Origin: Candidatus Defluviilinea gracilis
GTDB lineage: Bacteria > Chloroflexota > Anaerolineae > Anaerolineales > Villigracilaceae
DNA length: 64,000 nt
Assembly: GCA_016716235.1 (NCBI GenBank)
Contig: JADJWS010000005.1
Span: forward strand, 121,160 to 185,159
Reading direction: 5' to 3'
Both the position numbers and the translations under genes were made by a program. Within the stretch, counting starts at the first letter, position 1. Each line of letters starts with the position of its first letter. The notes beneath the pieces were generated by a model. That model searched no databases, had not been told where the DNA came from, and saw only the letters and a list, made by a program, of their open reading frames with translations. Positions 1-8,101 of this stretch are shown here, in pieces.

Positions 1-3
1 GCT

Positions 4-1173
4 CTACTTCAATCCCAGTTCACTGCGCGAAATGACGAGCCGCTGGATCTCGCTCGTGCCTTCGTAAATTTCTGTGATCTTCGCGTCGCGGAAATAACGC
101 TCGACCGGCAACTCTTTGCTGTAACCCATGCCGCCGTGAATTTGCACGGCTTGATGCGTCACGTACATCGCGGTTTCGCTTGCGAATAATTTTGCCATCG
201 AGGCTTCCAGCGAATATCGACCGCCGTCTTTTTTAGATTTTTCTTTTGCCATCGCCGCATTGTAAATGAGCAGGCGAGACGCTTCGATGCGCGTCTTCAT
301 GTCCGCAATTTTAAATCCCGTCCCCTGGAATTGACCGATCGGCTGACCGAACGCTTCGCGCGTGACGGCGTACTGTCTCGCCGCTTCGTAAGCCGCTTCG
401 GCGATCCCAAGCGCTTGCGTCGCGATCCCAATGCGACCCGCGTCCAGCACGGTCATGGCGATCTTGAATCCCTCGCCTTCTTTGCCCAACAAATTCTCGG
501 CAGGGACGCGGCAATCTTCAAAGATCAATTCGCTCGTCGCGGAGGCGCGGATGCCGAGTTTCGGTTCTTTCTTTCCGCGTATCAGTCCGGGCGTATTGCC
601 TTCCACTAGAAATGCGCTCACGCCTTTTTGTTTCTTCGTAGGGTCGGTCATCATAAAGACGACAAAATAATCTGCCACCGGTCCGCTCGTGACCCACGAC
701 TTGCGGCCGTTCAAGATGTAGTGGTCGCCGTCGCGGACCGCGCGCGATTTCATCGTTCCCGCGTCCGATCCGCTTTGAGGTTCGGTGAGCGAATACCCGC
801 CGATGGATTTTCCCGAAGCGATGGGAGTCACAAATTTTTTCTTCTGTTCCTCCGTGCCGAACTTCATGATGCCGTGACAATACAATGAGTTGTTGACCGA
901 CATGATCACGCCGTGCGAGGCATCCGCTTTGCAGATCTCTTCGAGGGCAAGCACATAGGCGAGCGTGTCCATGCCTGCGCCGCCGTAGGCTTCTGGAATT
1001 TCCAAGCCCATGAATCCCAATGCGCCCATTTTTTTGATGGTCTCGCGCGGGAATTCGCCGCTCTCGTCGAACTCCGCCGCAACAGGGAGTATCTCTTTTT
1101 GGGCGAAATCGCGCGCCGCGTTTTGAATCATCTTATGCTCGTCGCTGAGCGAGAACATGGCAAGGTCGGTCAT
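4..1173 (-). CDS. acyl-CoA dehydrogenase
   Basis: Oxidises acyl-CoA to trans-2-enoyl-CoA with FAD and passes electrons to electron-transfer flavoprotein; a cytosolic beta-oxidation or branched-chain amino acid step. The 389-residue length is normal for the short-chain family. The FAD/substrate signature YSLTEPQSGSDAGT lies near residue 127, and the C-terminal IYEGTSEIQR places the likely catalytic glutamate at about residue 371. The ATG at 1173 follows a good GGAGG ribosome site and a TATAAT box. The stop codon is the first readable codon of the window, so the gene is complete. Exact chain-length specificity cannot be read from sequence; butyryl/isovaleryl-type is an inference. Confidence 0.93.
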   Translation of the reverse strand: MTDLAMFSLSDEHKMIQNAARDFAQKEILPVAAEFDESGEFPRETIKKMGALGFMGLEIPEAYGGAGMDTLAYVLALEEICKADASHGVIMSVNNSLYCHGIMKFGTEEQKKKFVTPIASGKSIGGYSLTEPQSGSDAGTMKSRAVRDGDHYILNGRKSWVTSGPVADYFVVFMMTDPTKKQKGVSAFLVEGNTPGLIRGKKEPKLGIRASATSELIFEDCRVPAENLLGKEGEGFKIAMTVLDAGRIGIATQALGIAEAAYEAARQYAVTREAFGQPIGQFQGTGFKIADMKTRIEASRLLIYNAAMAKEKSKKDGGRYSLEASMAKLFASETAMYVTHQAVQIHGGMGYSKELPVERYFRDAKITEIYEGTSEIQRLVISRSELGLK

Positions 1174-1201
1174 GGAGCCTCCAGTAGAGATTATTGCCTT
1201 G

Positions 1202-1207
1202 ATTATA
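1202..1207 (-). promoter_or_regulatory. -10 box of acyl-CoA dehydrogenase gene
   Basis: A perfect TATAAT on the minus strand lies 28 bases before the ATG at 1173, leaving room for a leader with GGAGG. No convincing -35 box was seen. The 123-base gap up to the next gene holds nothing else recognised. Confidence 0.45.
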
Positions 1208-1296
1208 CCCGCTGGACTTGCATTGCTTATTGCTCTGAATGGTGAAAGGCGGCGTCGTCCGCGTATCTTTGCCAGAATCGAATCTGCGCGCCGGCG

Positions 1297-3708
1297 TTAC
1301 TTCGGGCTGTACAAGAATCGATAGGCGTTGTAGATCTCGTAAATCAAACGGATGTAATTTCTCGTCTCTTCAAAGCGCGTCACCTCGAGGAAAAGGTCTG
1401 GATCGTCACCGGCAAGTTGCTTCCAGGCGAGGGCGTTGCCGGGTCCGCCGTTGTAAGCGGCGAGCGCGGCGTAATAATTGCCGCCTAGCAACCCTTTATT
1501 TTTTTCGAGATAATACACCCCATAGCGGACGCTGACATTCGGGCGGTATAAATCCTGTTCGTCATAGTTGGGGGGCCACGCAAGTTCGCCGGCGATCTGA
1601 GCGCCGGTTGGGGCGACGATCTGCATTAGGCCGTGCGCGCCCGCATTGGACTTGACGAACCCTTCAAACAGACTTTCCTGCCGAATCACGCTGTAGATGA
1701 ACACAGGGTCGAACCCGAAGTTTTGCGATTCTGTCATCACCAGGTCGCGGTAATAGAACCCATAGCGGATGCGGTTGAAATACGGCGGCGCGGCTAATGA
1801 AGCGGATTGGCTCTCCAGCCCAGCCAGCGACAGCACCTGGCGCGCCGCAAAGATAGCGGAACGATATAACCCGATCTCAAGGAGATGATTGGCGAGGCGG
1901 AAGCTATCCACCGCGTTATTGCTGACCGATTCGCGCAATGCCTCAAATTCCAGCCGCGCTTCGTCGTACATGCCGAGTTCCCATAATTCTGTGCCGCGCA
2001 CGAAGCGCGGATCGTTGGCGAGGGCGTCGGGACCGGCGAAATCCGTTTCGGCAGGCAGGTTGAAGGTGATGCGCATCCAGGCTTCGGCATTCTTTCGCTC
2101 CACTGCAAGATCAGGTTCAATGATCGTGACCGATTTGCTAAACGGAGAGTCTCCCAAGATTAGGTCGCTCGCGCGGATGCTGTAATAACCGGTCGAATCG
2201 ATCGCTTGCGCCTGTTGCCACGCCTCTCGCGCCGCCGTGTCGTCGCCAAGTTGTTGTTGCGTTTTGCCAACCCAGAGAAGCGCGCGGGCGCGGTCTTCTG
2301 GCAGGGTGGCGAGCAACAGTCCGCGTTGAAACACGATCAGCGCGCCGGGCAAGTCTCCGAGGCGATAACGGGTGATGCCGGCAAAATGCAACGCGTCTGA
2401 CACGTGCTCGCTGGCGGAATATTCGTTTGCAACCCGTTCCCAGATTTGCGCCGCTTCATCCAGCCGGTTATCGCGTTCGGTCACGCGCGCCGCGGTCATG
2501 AGGAAGGAGGGCGATTGACTGGAATTGGGAACTGCGGCGACAAAGTCGAGCAGGGTTTTTGCGCCAGCCTGATAGTCTCCTTGCGCCGCCCATTCCAAAA
2601 AGGATTTATCTTCCCAGGCTTCGGTCCAGCGAGGGTGCGATGGGTAGGATTTGATGAACGCGTCCAGCGCGTCGATGGCTTCCTGGTTCCGTTGCAGGTC
2701 TCGCAAGGTGAGGGCGCGGTAATAGGAGGCGGTGCCGTCGTGAGTTGGGTTGGCTTTGATATACCGGTCGAAGGCGACCAGCGCCACATCGTATGCCCCG
2801 GCGAAATAGTCCACCAAGCCGCGATCGAGATCGTTTACGGGGACGTTTGCGTCTACAAGTTTGACCAGCGACAGGTATGAGTAGATCGAGAGGGGGTAAT
2901 TTTCAACCGTGTGGAGATAGCGAGTGTATGCCGCGTCGGTTTGACCGAGGGCGAGGTGGGCGTTGCCAGCCAGATGATCGATTTGGGCTTTGACAAAATC
3001 GTTTGTGGTCGAATTGGCGATCTGGTCGTATAAGGCGAGGGCGCCGGCGTAATCGCCGAAGTCTGCGCGGGCTTGCGCAATTTTGAGTTGGAGAGTCAAG
3101 CCTCCATCGAGGCGCGAAGCGTTTAGCGCGGAGGTGTACGCGTTGATGGCGCCGGTGTAATCCTTGATTTCGATGAGCGCGTCGCCGCGGTATTCCTGCG
3201 CGTACGCATCCAGCACGCCGGGGACGCGCGTCGAATACATGTTGTAGGCGTTGGCAGATTCCTGAAATCGTCCAAGTCCGTAGTAGGCTTGTCCCATCAG
3301 AAAATATGCCCGGGCGGAATAGGTCGATTCGGGGTATTCGGTGGTCAGCGTTGTGAGTTTTTCGATGGCGGGTTCAAAGCGTCCGTCGGTGAGTTCGACG
3401 CGACCCAGCCCCCACAGCGCGGCGGCTTTGATATCTTTGTCGGATGTATCGTTATACGCGCTGAGGTAATGTTGTCGCGCCGCGTCAAAATCTCCGTAAA
3501 AAAGGGCTTTGTCGCCGGCGTCGATCCGCACAACGGGGACGGGCGTGGGGTAGGACGTTGATGTGATCGTTGGGCTGGGCGTGAGCGTTGGACCACCGGG
3601 CGTGATGGTGGGTGTCTCTGTGGCTACGATGATGGGGGTGGTCGATATTTGACATGCCAGCGTGAAGACGATGGCGCAGAGAAAAACGATTCTCAATCTG
3701 GATTTCAT
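1297..3708 (-). CDS. TPR-rich lytic transglycosylase (Slt-like)
   Basis: An 803-residue exported murein hydrolase. The N-terminus is hydrophobic and ends in a degenerate lipobox (TLAC, Cys19), followed by a Thr/Pro-rich linker, so membrane attachment is likely but not certain. Residues from about 60 to 580 are tandem TPR helices. The last 135 residues form the SLT domain: IRQES with the catalytic glutamate near residue 678, then GLMQI and AAYNGGPGNA, all typical of soluble lytic transglycosylase 70. It cleaves the glycan strand between MurNAc and GlcNAc to give an anhydro end. It follows the MOSC gene by only six bases, suggesting co-transcription. Confidence 0.88.
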   Translation of the reverse strand: MKSRLRIVFLCAIVFTLACQISTTPIIVATETPTITPGGPTLTPSPTITSTSYPTPVPVVRIDAGDKALFYGDFDAARQHYLSAYNDTSDKDIKAAALWGLGRVELTDGRFEPAIEKLTTLTTEYPESTYSARAYFLMGQAYYGLGRFQESANAYNMYSTRVPGVLDAYAQEYRGDALIEIKDYTGAINAYTSALNASRLDGGLTLQLKIAQARADFGDYAGALALYDQIANSTTNDFVKAQIDHLAGNAHLALGQTDAAYTRYLHTVENYPLSIYSYLSLVKLVDANVPVNDLDRGLVDYFAGAYDVALVAFDRYIKANPTHDGTASYYRALTLRDLQRNQEAIDALDAFIKSYPSHPRWTEAWEDKSFLEWAAQGDYQAGAKTLLDFVAAVPNSSQSPSFLMTAARVTERDNRLDEAAQIWERVANEYSASEHVSDALHFAGITRYRLGDLPGALIVFQRGLLLATLPEDRARALLWVGKTQQQLGDDTAAREAWQQAQAIDSTGYYSIRASDLILGDSPFSKSVTIIEPDLAVERKNAEAWMRITFNLPAETDFAGPDALANDPRFVRGTELWELGMYDEARLEFEALRESVSNNAVDSFRLANHLLEIGLYRSAIFAARQVLSLAGLESQSASLAAPPYFNRIRYGFYYRDLVMTESQNFGFDPVFIYSVIRQESLFEGFVKSNAGAHGLMQIVAPTGAQIAGELAWPPNYDEQDLYRPNVSVRYGVYYLEKNKGLLGGNYYAALAAYNGGPGNALAWKQLAGDDPDLFLEVTRFEETRNYIRLIYEIYNAYRFLYSPK

Positions 3709-3714
3709 GAATGT

Positions 3715-4527
3715 TTATTGGTTGGTAGAGGTGGCGACGATCTCCACGCTCATTCCCAATTCGAGCCTGCCTTCGTTGAGGGGAATGACGTTCTGCCCAA
3801 AAATCGCGCCGAGCGCGTGCTTGCGATACTTTCCAAGAGTCTTGAGCGGCTCTTTCTTCCGTTCGAGCGTTTCTTTGTCTATTGTCGTCACTTCACACCG
3901 CGCGCACGGCTTGACGATGGCAAACTTAACGTCGCCGATCTGGATTTGGTTCCACGTATCTTCGGCGAATGGTTCGCATCCCCTGACGACAATGTTTGGG
4001 CGAAAGCGATTCATGGGGAGCGGAGTGTCGAGCCTTGTGTTTAGGTCTTGCAGTGATTCTTCGGAGATGATCAGGATCGGATACCCATCTGCAAAGCCAG
4101 TGTGGTCGTCTTCGTTGACCGCGTATTCCTGGCTGACCAATCTTTTGAAGCCATCGGCGATGTGAACCAGCCGCACGGAGATACCAAGAAAATCAGATAA
4201 CCATTCCACCGCTTCTTCGCCTTGGTCAATGGCTTGGACTCCTTGGCTCTTCCAAATATTGACGGGCCATGAATGTCCCGATGTGCGGATTCCGATTTGG
4301 ATCGAATCCATGTTTGGCGCGGAGAGGGTGAGGACGCCGTCTTTCCGCACCGGTGTGATCAATGCCAGTTTGGCGATCTGTCGTTGCGTGAGAAATTCAC
4401 CTTCGGGTGTGACGACCATCAAGCGACGGTCTAAGGCAAGCCCCATGCGTTCGACGTTCCATGCTTCCACTTCATGTCCGCGGCAGGCTTTGACAGGGTA
4501 GTAGATGAGGGAGGAGAGTGTGATCAT
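3715..4527 (-). CDS. MOSC domain protein (YcbX/mARC-like)
   Basis: A 270-residue protein with an N-terminal beta-barrel part and a C-terminal MOSC domain. The motif RFRPNIVV and the cysteine pair KPCARC, followed by TTID, are hallmarks of the YcbX/mARC branch; the conserved cysteine binds the molybdenum cofactor. Family members reduce N-hydroxylated compounds. Two MoeA-type genes elsewhere in the window fit a cell that makes molybdenum cofactor. The start at 4527 has no clear ribosome site. The lytic transglycosylase gene lies directly downstream. Confidence 0.85.
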   Translation of the reverse strand: MITLSSLIYYPVKACRGHEVEAWNVERMGLALDRRLMVVTPEGEFLTQRQIAKLALITPVRKDGVLTLSAPNMDSIQIGIRTSGHSWPVNIWKSQGVQAIDQGEEAVEWLSDFLGISVRLVHIADGFKRLVSQEYAVNEDDHTGFADGYPILIISEESLQDLNTRLDTPLPMNRFRPNIVVRGCEPFAEDTWNQIQIGDVKFAIVKPCARCEVTTIDKETLERKKEPLKTLGKYRKHALGAIFGQNVIPLNEGRLELGMSVEIVATSTNQ

Positions 4528-4543
4528 AGTGTTTGGCGATTAA

Positions 4544-4594
4544 GCCACAGAGAACACTGAGCCCATTGAGAAAAACTCAAAATCTCTCTGTGGC
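4544..4594. repeat. intergenic inverted repeat
   Basis: Arms GCCACAGAGA (4544-4553) and TCTCTGTGGC (4585-4594) are perfect complements and fill most of the 71-base gap between two leftward genes. They could form a terminator-like hairpin, but no strong T tract follows. It resembles the other repetitive sequences found in gaps of this window. Confidence 0.55.
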
Positions 4595-4598
4595 AAAA

Positions 4599-5420
4599 TT
4601 AAATTGCTCCTGTTATTTGTTCATAAACCAGTTTTGAAATGTTCGCCATGCAATCGTGCGCTTTGTCTCCGTTGTCTTCCGGGAAACCGCGCGTCATGAT
4701 CGAGATCGCATACGGCTTTCGATTCGCAGGGAAGACGATGCCTGTGTCGTGATAAAAATCGTCGCTCCAGCCTGTTTTGTGGGCAACACGTGTTCCTGTT
4801 GGAAGCAGGTGCGGGATGCTTTCAATGAATTCCTGCCCAAGCAGGATTTCGATCATTTCATCCGACACTTCTTTAGAAATAATTTTGCCCTCCGCGATCA
4901 ACCGCATCGTTTGCGTGAGTCCGCGTGCAGTGCCGCGGTTGTTCATTCCATTTTTGAGCGCGGGTAGATCGTACATCCCGCGGATGAAAGAGACGCCTTG
5001 AATCCCAAGTTCCGCAATGAACTCGTTGATCCGTTTTGCGCCGATCCTTTGAAACAGGATATTCGTGGCGAGGTTACTGCTCCGCACGATCATCAGCCGC
5101 GTCAGTTCTCGGATGGATTCGGTCTCACCGATCCGCTCGTACAACGTGGTTTCGGAATCGTCCGTTGCGTTCAATGAATACGGACTTCCATCCGCGATGC
5201 TGGGGAAGGAGTTGAAAATGGTGAGCGGATCGTCCAGCGAAAGTTGTCCCGCATGCGCCTGCCTGAAGGCTTCCATCATCAGATGTGTCTTGACCGTGCT
5301 GGCAGGGTGATACGACTCGTCCGCGCGGAGGTTGATCTCCCTACCAGATTCTAGATCATGAACAGACAGGGAAATATCCTTGCCGCTGAATTGCGCTATG
5401 TATTGTTCAACAGGAAACAT
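4599..5420 (-). CDS. class A beta-lactamase-like serine hydrolase
   Basis: A penicillin-recognising fold of 273 residues. The three active-site elements are visible: STVK (nucleophile serine and general-base lysine), RSSN in place of the SDN loop, and HKTGW for the KTG strand. No signal peptide is seen from the chosen start, so a cytoplasmic or non-classical location is possible. I chose the ATG at 5420 over an upstream TTG at 5468 because a TACAAT box lies eight bases before it, suggesting a leaderless mRNA. It may be a beta-lactamase, but a peptidase or esterase of this fold is equally possible. A second member lies at 34263-35765. Confidence 0.78.
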   Translation of the reverse strand: MFPVEQYIAQFSGKDISLSVHDLESGREINLRADESYHPASTVKTHLMMEAFRQAHAGQLSLDDPLTIFNSFPSIADGSPYSLNATDDSETTLYERIGETESIRELTRLMIVRSSNLATNILFQRIGAKRINEFIAELGIQGVSFIRGMYDLPALKNGMNNRGTARGLTQTMRLIAEGKIISKEVSDEMIEILLGQEFIESIPHLLPTGTRVAHKTGWSDDFYHDTGIVFPANRKPYAISIMTRGFPEDNGDKAHDCMANISKLVYEQITGAI

Positions 5421-5478
5421 AAGCCGCAATTGTACTTCATTGCGTCTGTCAGAATTTAATTTCCCCAATCTTTTTTAC

Positions 5479-5528
5479 CACGAAGGACACAAAGTGCACT
5501 AAGGTTTTAAAACTTTGTGTCCTTCGTG
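5479..5528. repeat. 17-bp inverted repeat in intergenic spacer
   Basis: The 17-base arm starting CACGAAGGACAC at 5479 is repeated as its exact complement at 5512-5528. The sequence TCCTTCGTGG recurs at 15960-15980 and 38265-38280, and the downstream CTTCGACAAGCTCAG is related to the repeat at 37600-37672. These are dispersed intergenic elements rather than gene-specific signals. Confidence 0.6.
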
Positions 5529-5574
5529 TCACTTCGACAAGCTCAGCGCAAGCCTTTGTGGTGAGAGATATTTT

Positions 5575-5787
5575 CTATCCGCCTTCGTACTTGAACGAAA
5601 CCTTGACTTTGGCGCGGTACGCGGTGATCTTGCCGTCCTCCAGCACCATATCCAACTGGCTGACTTCGGCGATGCGTAAGTCGCGCAGGGATTTCGCCGC
5701 GCGCTCCACAGCCACAGACGCCGCTTTCTCCCACGATTCCGAACTCGTGCCGACCAACTCGATGATCTTGTATACGCTGTCTGACAT
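5575..5787 (-). CDS. dodecin family flavin-binding protein
   Basis: A 70-residue protein matching dodecin in size and sequence: SDSVYKIIELVGTSSESWE at the start, an alpha helix rich in Ala, then two beta strands ending in YRAKVKVSFKYEG. Dodecins form hollow dodecamers that store riboflavin or FMN and protect against free flavin. The ATG at 5787 is preferred over a possible start seven codons upstream because AAGGAG sits six bases before it. Conservation of VEDGKITAYR-type strand residues supports the call. Confidence 0.88.
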   Translation of the reverse strand: MSDSVYKIIELVGTSSESWEKAASVAVERAAKSLRDLRIAEVSQLDMVLEDGKITAYRAKVKVSFKYEGG

Positions 5788-5842
5788 GGGATGCTCCTTT
5801 TGGTGCAAGAATGAAATCTACCTGTACATCATGGAAACAGGT

Positions 5843-6070
5843 TCAAACCAATTCAAGGAATCTGTCTACATCCAAGCGCGCCTGCTTCAAGATATGTGAA
5901 AGGGTTGAGCGTTTGACAGGGCGATGAGCAGGAACGGTAATTTTGAGTAGTTCATCTCCGGTTCTTTTTTGTAATCGAATATGACTTCCCCGCTGGCGAA
6001 TCACTGTCCAGCCATCGCGTTGTAATGCCCTGATGATTTCCGTATACGACAGGCTGGGGACTTTACTCAT
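5843..6070 (-). CDS. hicA: HicA-type mRNA interferase toxin
   Basis: A 75-residue double-stranded RNA-binding-like toxin. It shows the family signature: an N-terminal helix (YTEIIRALQRDGW), then QRGSHIRLQK with the catalytic histidine in GSH, then a basic turn (VPAHRPVKRSTLSHILKQA). HicA cleaves mRNA and is held in check by HicB. Its ATG overlaps the hicB stop by four bases, so antitoxin and toxin are translationally coupled with antitoxin first. Confidence 0.9.
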   Translation of the reverse strand: MSKVPSLSYTEIIRALQRDGWTVIRQRGSHIRLQKRTGDELLKITVPAHRPVKRSTLSHILKQARLDVDRFLELV

Positions 6071-6270
6071 ACTTCAATTTCCTGCACCAGATCCTTTTCG
6101 TCCAGAATCCAATCATCTTCAACTGGCTCCAAATACAACTCAATGGCTTCTTGAATATTTTTCAAAGCCTCTTCCTGTGTATTTCCCTCGCTGATACATC
6201 CCGGCAGTGAAGGCACATAAGCCGTGTAGCCGCCTTCATCGCTTTCTTCGAGGATAATTTTGAATCGCAT
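6067..6270 (-). CDS. hicB: HicB-type antitoxin
   Basis: A 67-residue partner of HicA. The partial RNase-H fold is seen in MRFKIILEESDEGGYTAYVP, followed by SLPGCISEGNTQEEALKNI, the classic HicB core. It is a short form without an obvious C-terminal DNA-binding domain, so autoregulation is uncertain. The start at 6270 rather than further upstream is set by AAGGAG eight bases before ATG and by a TATAAT box at 6293-6298. Confidence 0.9.
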   Translation of the reverse strand: MRFKIILEESDEGGYTAYVPSLPGCISEGNTQEEALKNIQEAIELYLEPVEDDWILDEKDLVQEIEV

Positions 6271-6292
6271 ACGATGCTCCTTCGCTAAAGCA

Positions 6293-6298
6293 ATTATA
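6293..6298 (-). promoter_or_regulatory. -10 box of hicBA
   Basis: TATAAT on the minus strand, preceded by TG, 22 bases before the hicB start and just past the stop codon of the upstream nitroreductase gene. It supports an independent hicBA transcript with a leader of about 15 bases. Confidence 0.5.
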
Positions 6299-6301
6299 CA
6301 C

Positions 6302-6814
6302 TCACCACTTCTCCCAATGAACGATTTCCTCCAACGACCTCCGCCCGCCCTTCTTCGGCGCGGACGTGAGTTTCGCCTCCTCCAACGGATACCCAAACGA
6401 CAGCGCGATGCGCAAATGCCACTCAGGCGGAAAACCCAAAATTTGGCGAGCCAACTCGGCGTTGTAGATCGAAGCGGGCACGGAGCCGACTCCCAACTCC
6501 CATGCGGCGAGTTGCATATACGCGGCGGCTTGACCGGCGTCGAACATCGTCTGAAATTTCGCGGTCGGTTCGGCGGTGAGGATCGCCACGCCGATCGCCG
6601 CGCCCGCGAGATGTTTCGCCCACTCGCCGCACTCGGATAATGCTTTCAATGTCGCCTTGTTGCGGATCACAATGAACTGCCAGCCCTGCTCGTTCTTCGA
6701 CGATTGCGATCTCCGTCCCGCGTTGAGAATCGCGTCGATCACATCTACCGGTAAGGGAGTCTCTTGGAATTTTCGTACCGCTCGCTTCAAACGGATTGCG
6801 TCTAACACATTCAT
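6302..6814 (-). CDS. nitroreductase family FMN oxidoreductase
   Basis: A 170-residue NAD(P)H/FMN-dependent oxidoreductase. The FMN phosphate-binding pattern RLKRAVRKF at the N-terminus, SSKNEQGWQFIVI for the flavin pocket, and AAYMQLAAWELGVGSV plus GYP near the end are typical. I place the start at 6814 because GGAGG lies at the right distance before this ATG and not before the ATG four codons upstream. Substrate unknown. The gene is distinct from the F420-linked relative at 27026-27640, which is longer. Confidence 0.85.
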   Translation of the reverse strand: MNVLDAIRLKRAVRKFQETPLPVDVIDAILNAGRRSQSSKNEQGWQFIVIRNKATLKALSECGEWAKHLAGAAIGVAILTAEPTAKFQTMFDAGQAAAYMQLAAWELGVGSVPASIYNAELARQILGFPPEWHLRIALSFGYPLEEAKLTSAPKKGGRRSLEEIVHWEKW

Positions 6815-6859
6815 AGGAACCTCCATGCGCTTTCGGATTATACCTTCCCGATGCCCTGA

Positions 6860-6865
6860 TATAAT
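6860..6865 (+). promoter_or_regulatory. -10 box of membrane protein gene
   Basis: TATAAT lies 21 bases before the ATG at 6887; AGGAGA lies between them. No good -35 box was found. Confidence 0.45.
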
Positions 6866-6886
6866 TTGCCGACAACAGGAGAACTC

Positions 6887-7666
6887 ATGCAGGTATCGTC
6901 ACAGCGCATGCTCGGGCTAATGATTGGATTGATCTTTGGTCTGGGGTATGCGGTCACATCAAACTACGTCAATGAATGGGTGATGCCGGGCATCCCCTTG
7001 TTCACGCCCTGGCCCGGTCGTTTGGGCGTGATCGTCCTGACAACAGCCGTATTCGGCTTTTTGGGTTTGCTCGCCGCATGGCCAGACGAATCGATCCCCG
7101 GCATCCTGCTCACCGGTGTGGCGGGCTCATTCCTGACATCCATCTGGATTTTTATGACCGCCACCTCGAACCTGGGCGGCGTGTTCGCCCTGCTTGCGCT
7201 GGTTTTTCTGCCGCGCATGTTCTTTTACATCCCGTATGGCTGGCTGGTGCGCTGGTTGATGGATCGTCTCAGCCCGCATCCCCATCGAGCCGCCGCCCCG
7301 GTTTGGCGCTGGGCTTCGGTCTTGATGGGCTTCGCGGTCGTTTCCGGACTTGGTTTATTTGCGCTCCATGGCGAAGAGACGCGCCTTTCCCTAACGCGCA
7401 TGGAGAAACTCATGCGCGAGAGCGCGCAAGCAACCTCGCGCGATGAATTGCCAGCGCCCCTGCAAAAAGTGGAAGGATTTCTCCAAAACGCGAAAGGCGA
7501 TTACGCGTACGAGATCGGCTCGAACCCCGACGTTCTCCCCGTGCAACGCCCCATGGTAGAGTATGGCGCGCAAGAACCGTTCCTCATTGTCAAATTCAAA
7601 AACGGGTTTCGGTTTGGTTGTGTATTCTCGCCTCCATACATCGTTCCTGCCTGCGTCAGATTTTAA
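6887..7666 (+). CDS. membrane protein of unknown function
   Basis: A 259-residue protein with about five hydrophobic segments: two near residues 8-24 and 42-60, two more near 72-110, and one near 140-158, followed by a mainly soluble C-terminal third. I do not recognise a family. The start at 6887 is set by AGGAGA. The last residues before the stop look unlike a folded end (VFSPPYIVPACVRF), so an unnoticed frameshift near 7600 is possible. The next gene, also a membrane protein, begins 24 bases later and may be co-transcribed. Confidence 0.7.
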   Translation: MQVSSQRMLGLMIGLIFGLGYAVTSNYVNEWVMPGIPLFTPWPGRLGVIVLTTAVFGFLGLLAAWPDESIPGILLTGVAGSFLTSIWIFMTATSNLGGVFALLALVFLPRMFFYIPYGWLVRWLMDRLSPHPHRAAAPVWRWASVLMGFAVVSGLGLFALHGEETRLSLTRMEKLMRESAQATSRDELPAPLQKVEGFLQNAKGDYAYEIGSNPDVLPVQRPMVEYGAQEPFLIVKFKNGFRFGCVFSPPYIVPACVRF

Positions 7667-7690
7667 CGTACGTGTAGGAAATACAGATTC

Positions 7691-8101
7691 GTGTCTTCAC
7701 AGAATTTTCGCTCGCACGCAATTTCTGCGCTCATCCTCATGCTGGTTGGGTGGGGTGGCTTGTTCGCGCTGGTGCACTATTCCTTACCGCTCGTAGGGTT
7801 TCGCTTTTTATTCTTCGCGCTCATCATCGTTGCGCTCACCGGCACGCTCCTGCCCATCGTCTATTTTTTTCATCGGCGCTTTCCCGCCAACCCTCCTGCC
7901 GAATCGAATGTGATCGTTCGTCAAGCGGCATGGTTTGGCGTGTACGGCGCAACCCTGGCGTGGTTGCAACTTGGGCGCCTTGTCACGGTATATGTGATCC
8001 TCGGTCTCGCCGGCGGATTGTATGCCATTGAATATTTCCTCCGCCTGCGCGAACGCGCCCGCTGGAGTCCGCCCGTCATCGACGATGACCAGCCTTCGTA
8101 A
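7691..8101 (+). CDS. small membrane protein
   Basis: A 136-residue protein with four predicted helices: two in the first 60 residues separated by a short turn, and two between about residues 78 and 115. It starts with GTG after an AGGAAA stretch. Its last 17 bases overlap the start of selA, implying coupled translation. No family was recognised. Confidence 0.7.
   Translation: MSSQNFRSHAISALILMLVGWGGLFALVHYSLPLVGFRFLFFALIIVALTGTLLPIVYFFHRRFPANPPAESNVIVRQAAWFGVYGATLAWLQLGRLVTVYVILGLAGGLYAIEYFLRLRERARWSPPVIDDDQPS

Noticed and set aside
4599..5420. Confident antibiotic-resistance beta-lactamase
   Set aside because: The fold is right, but SDN is replaced by SSN and there is no signal peptide, so resistance is not supported.
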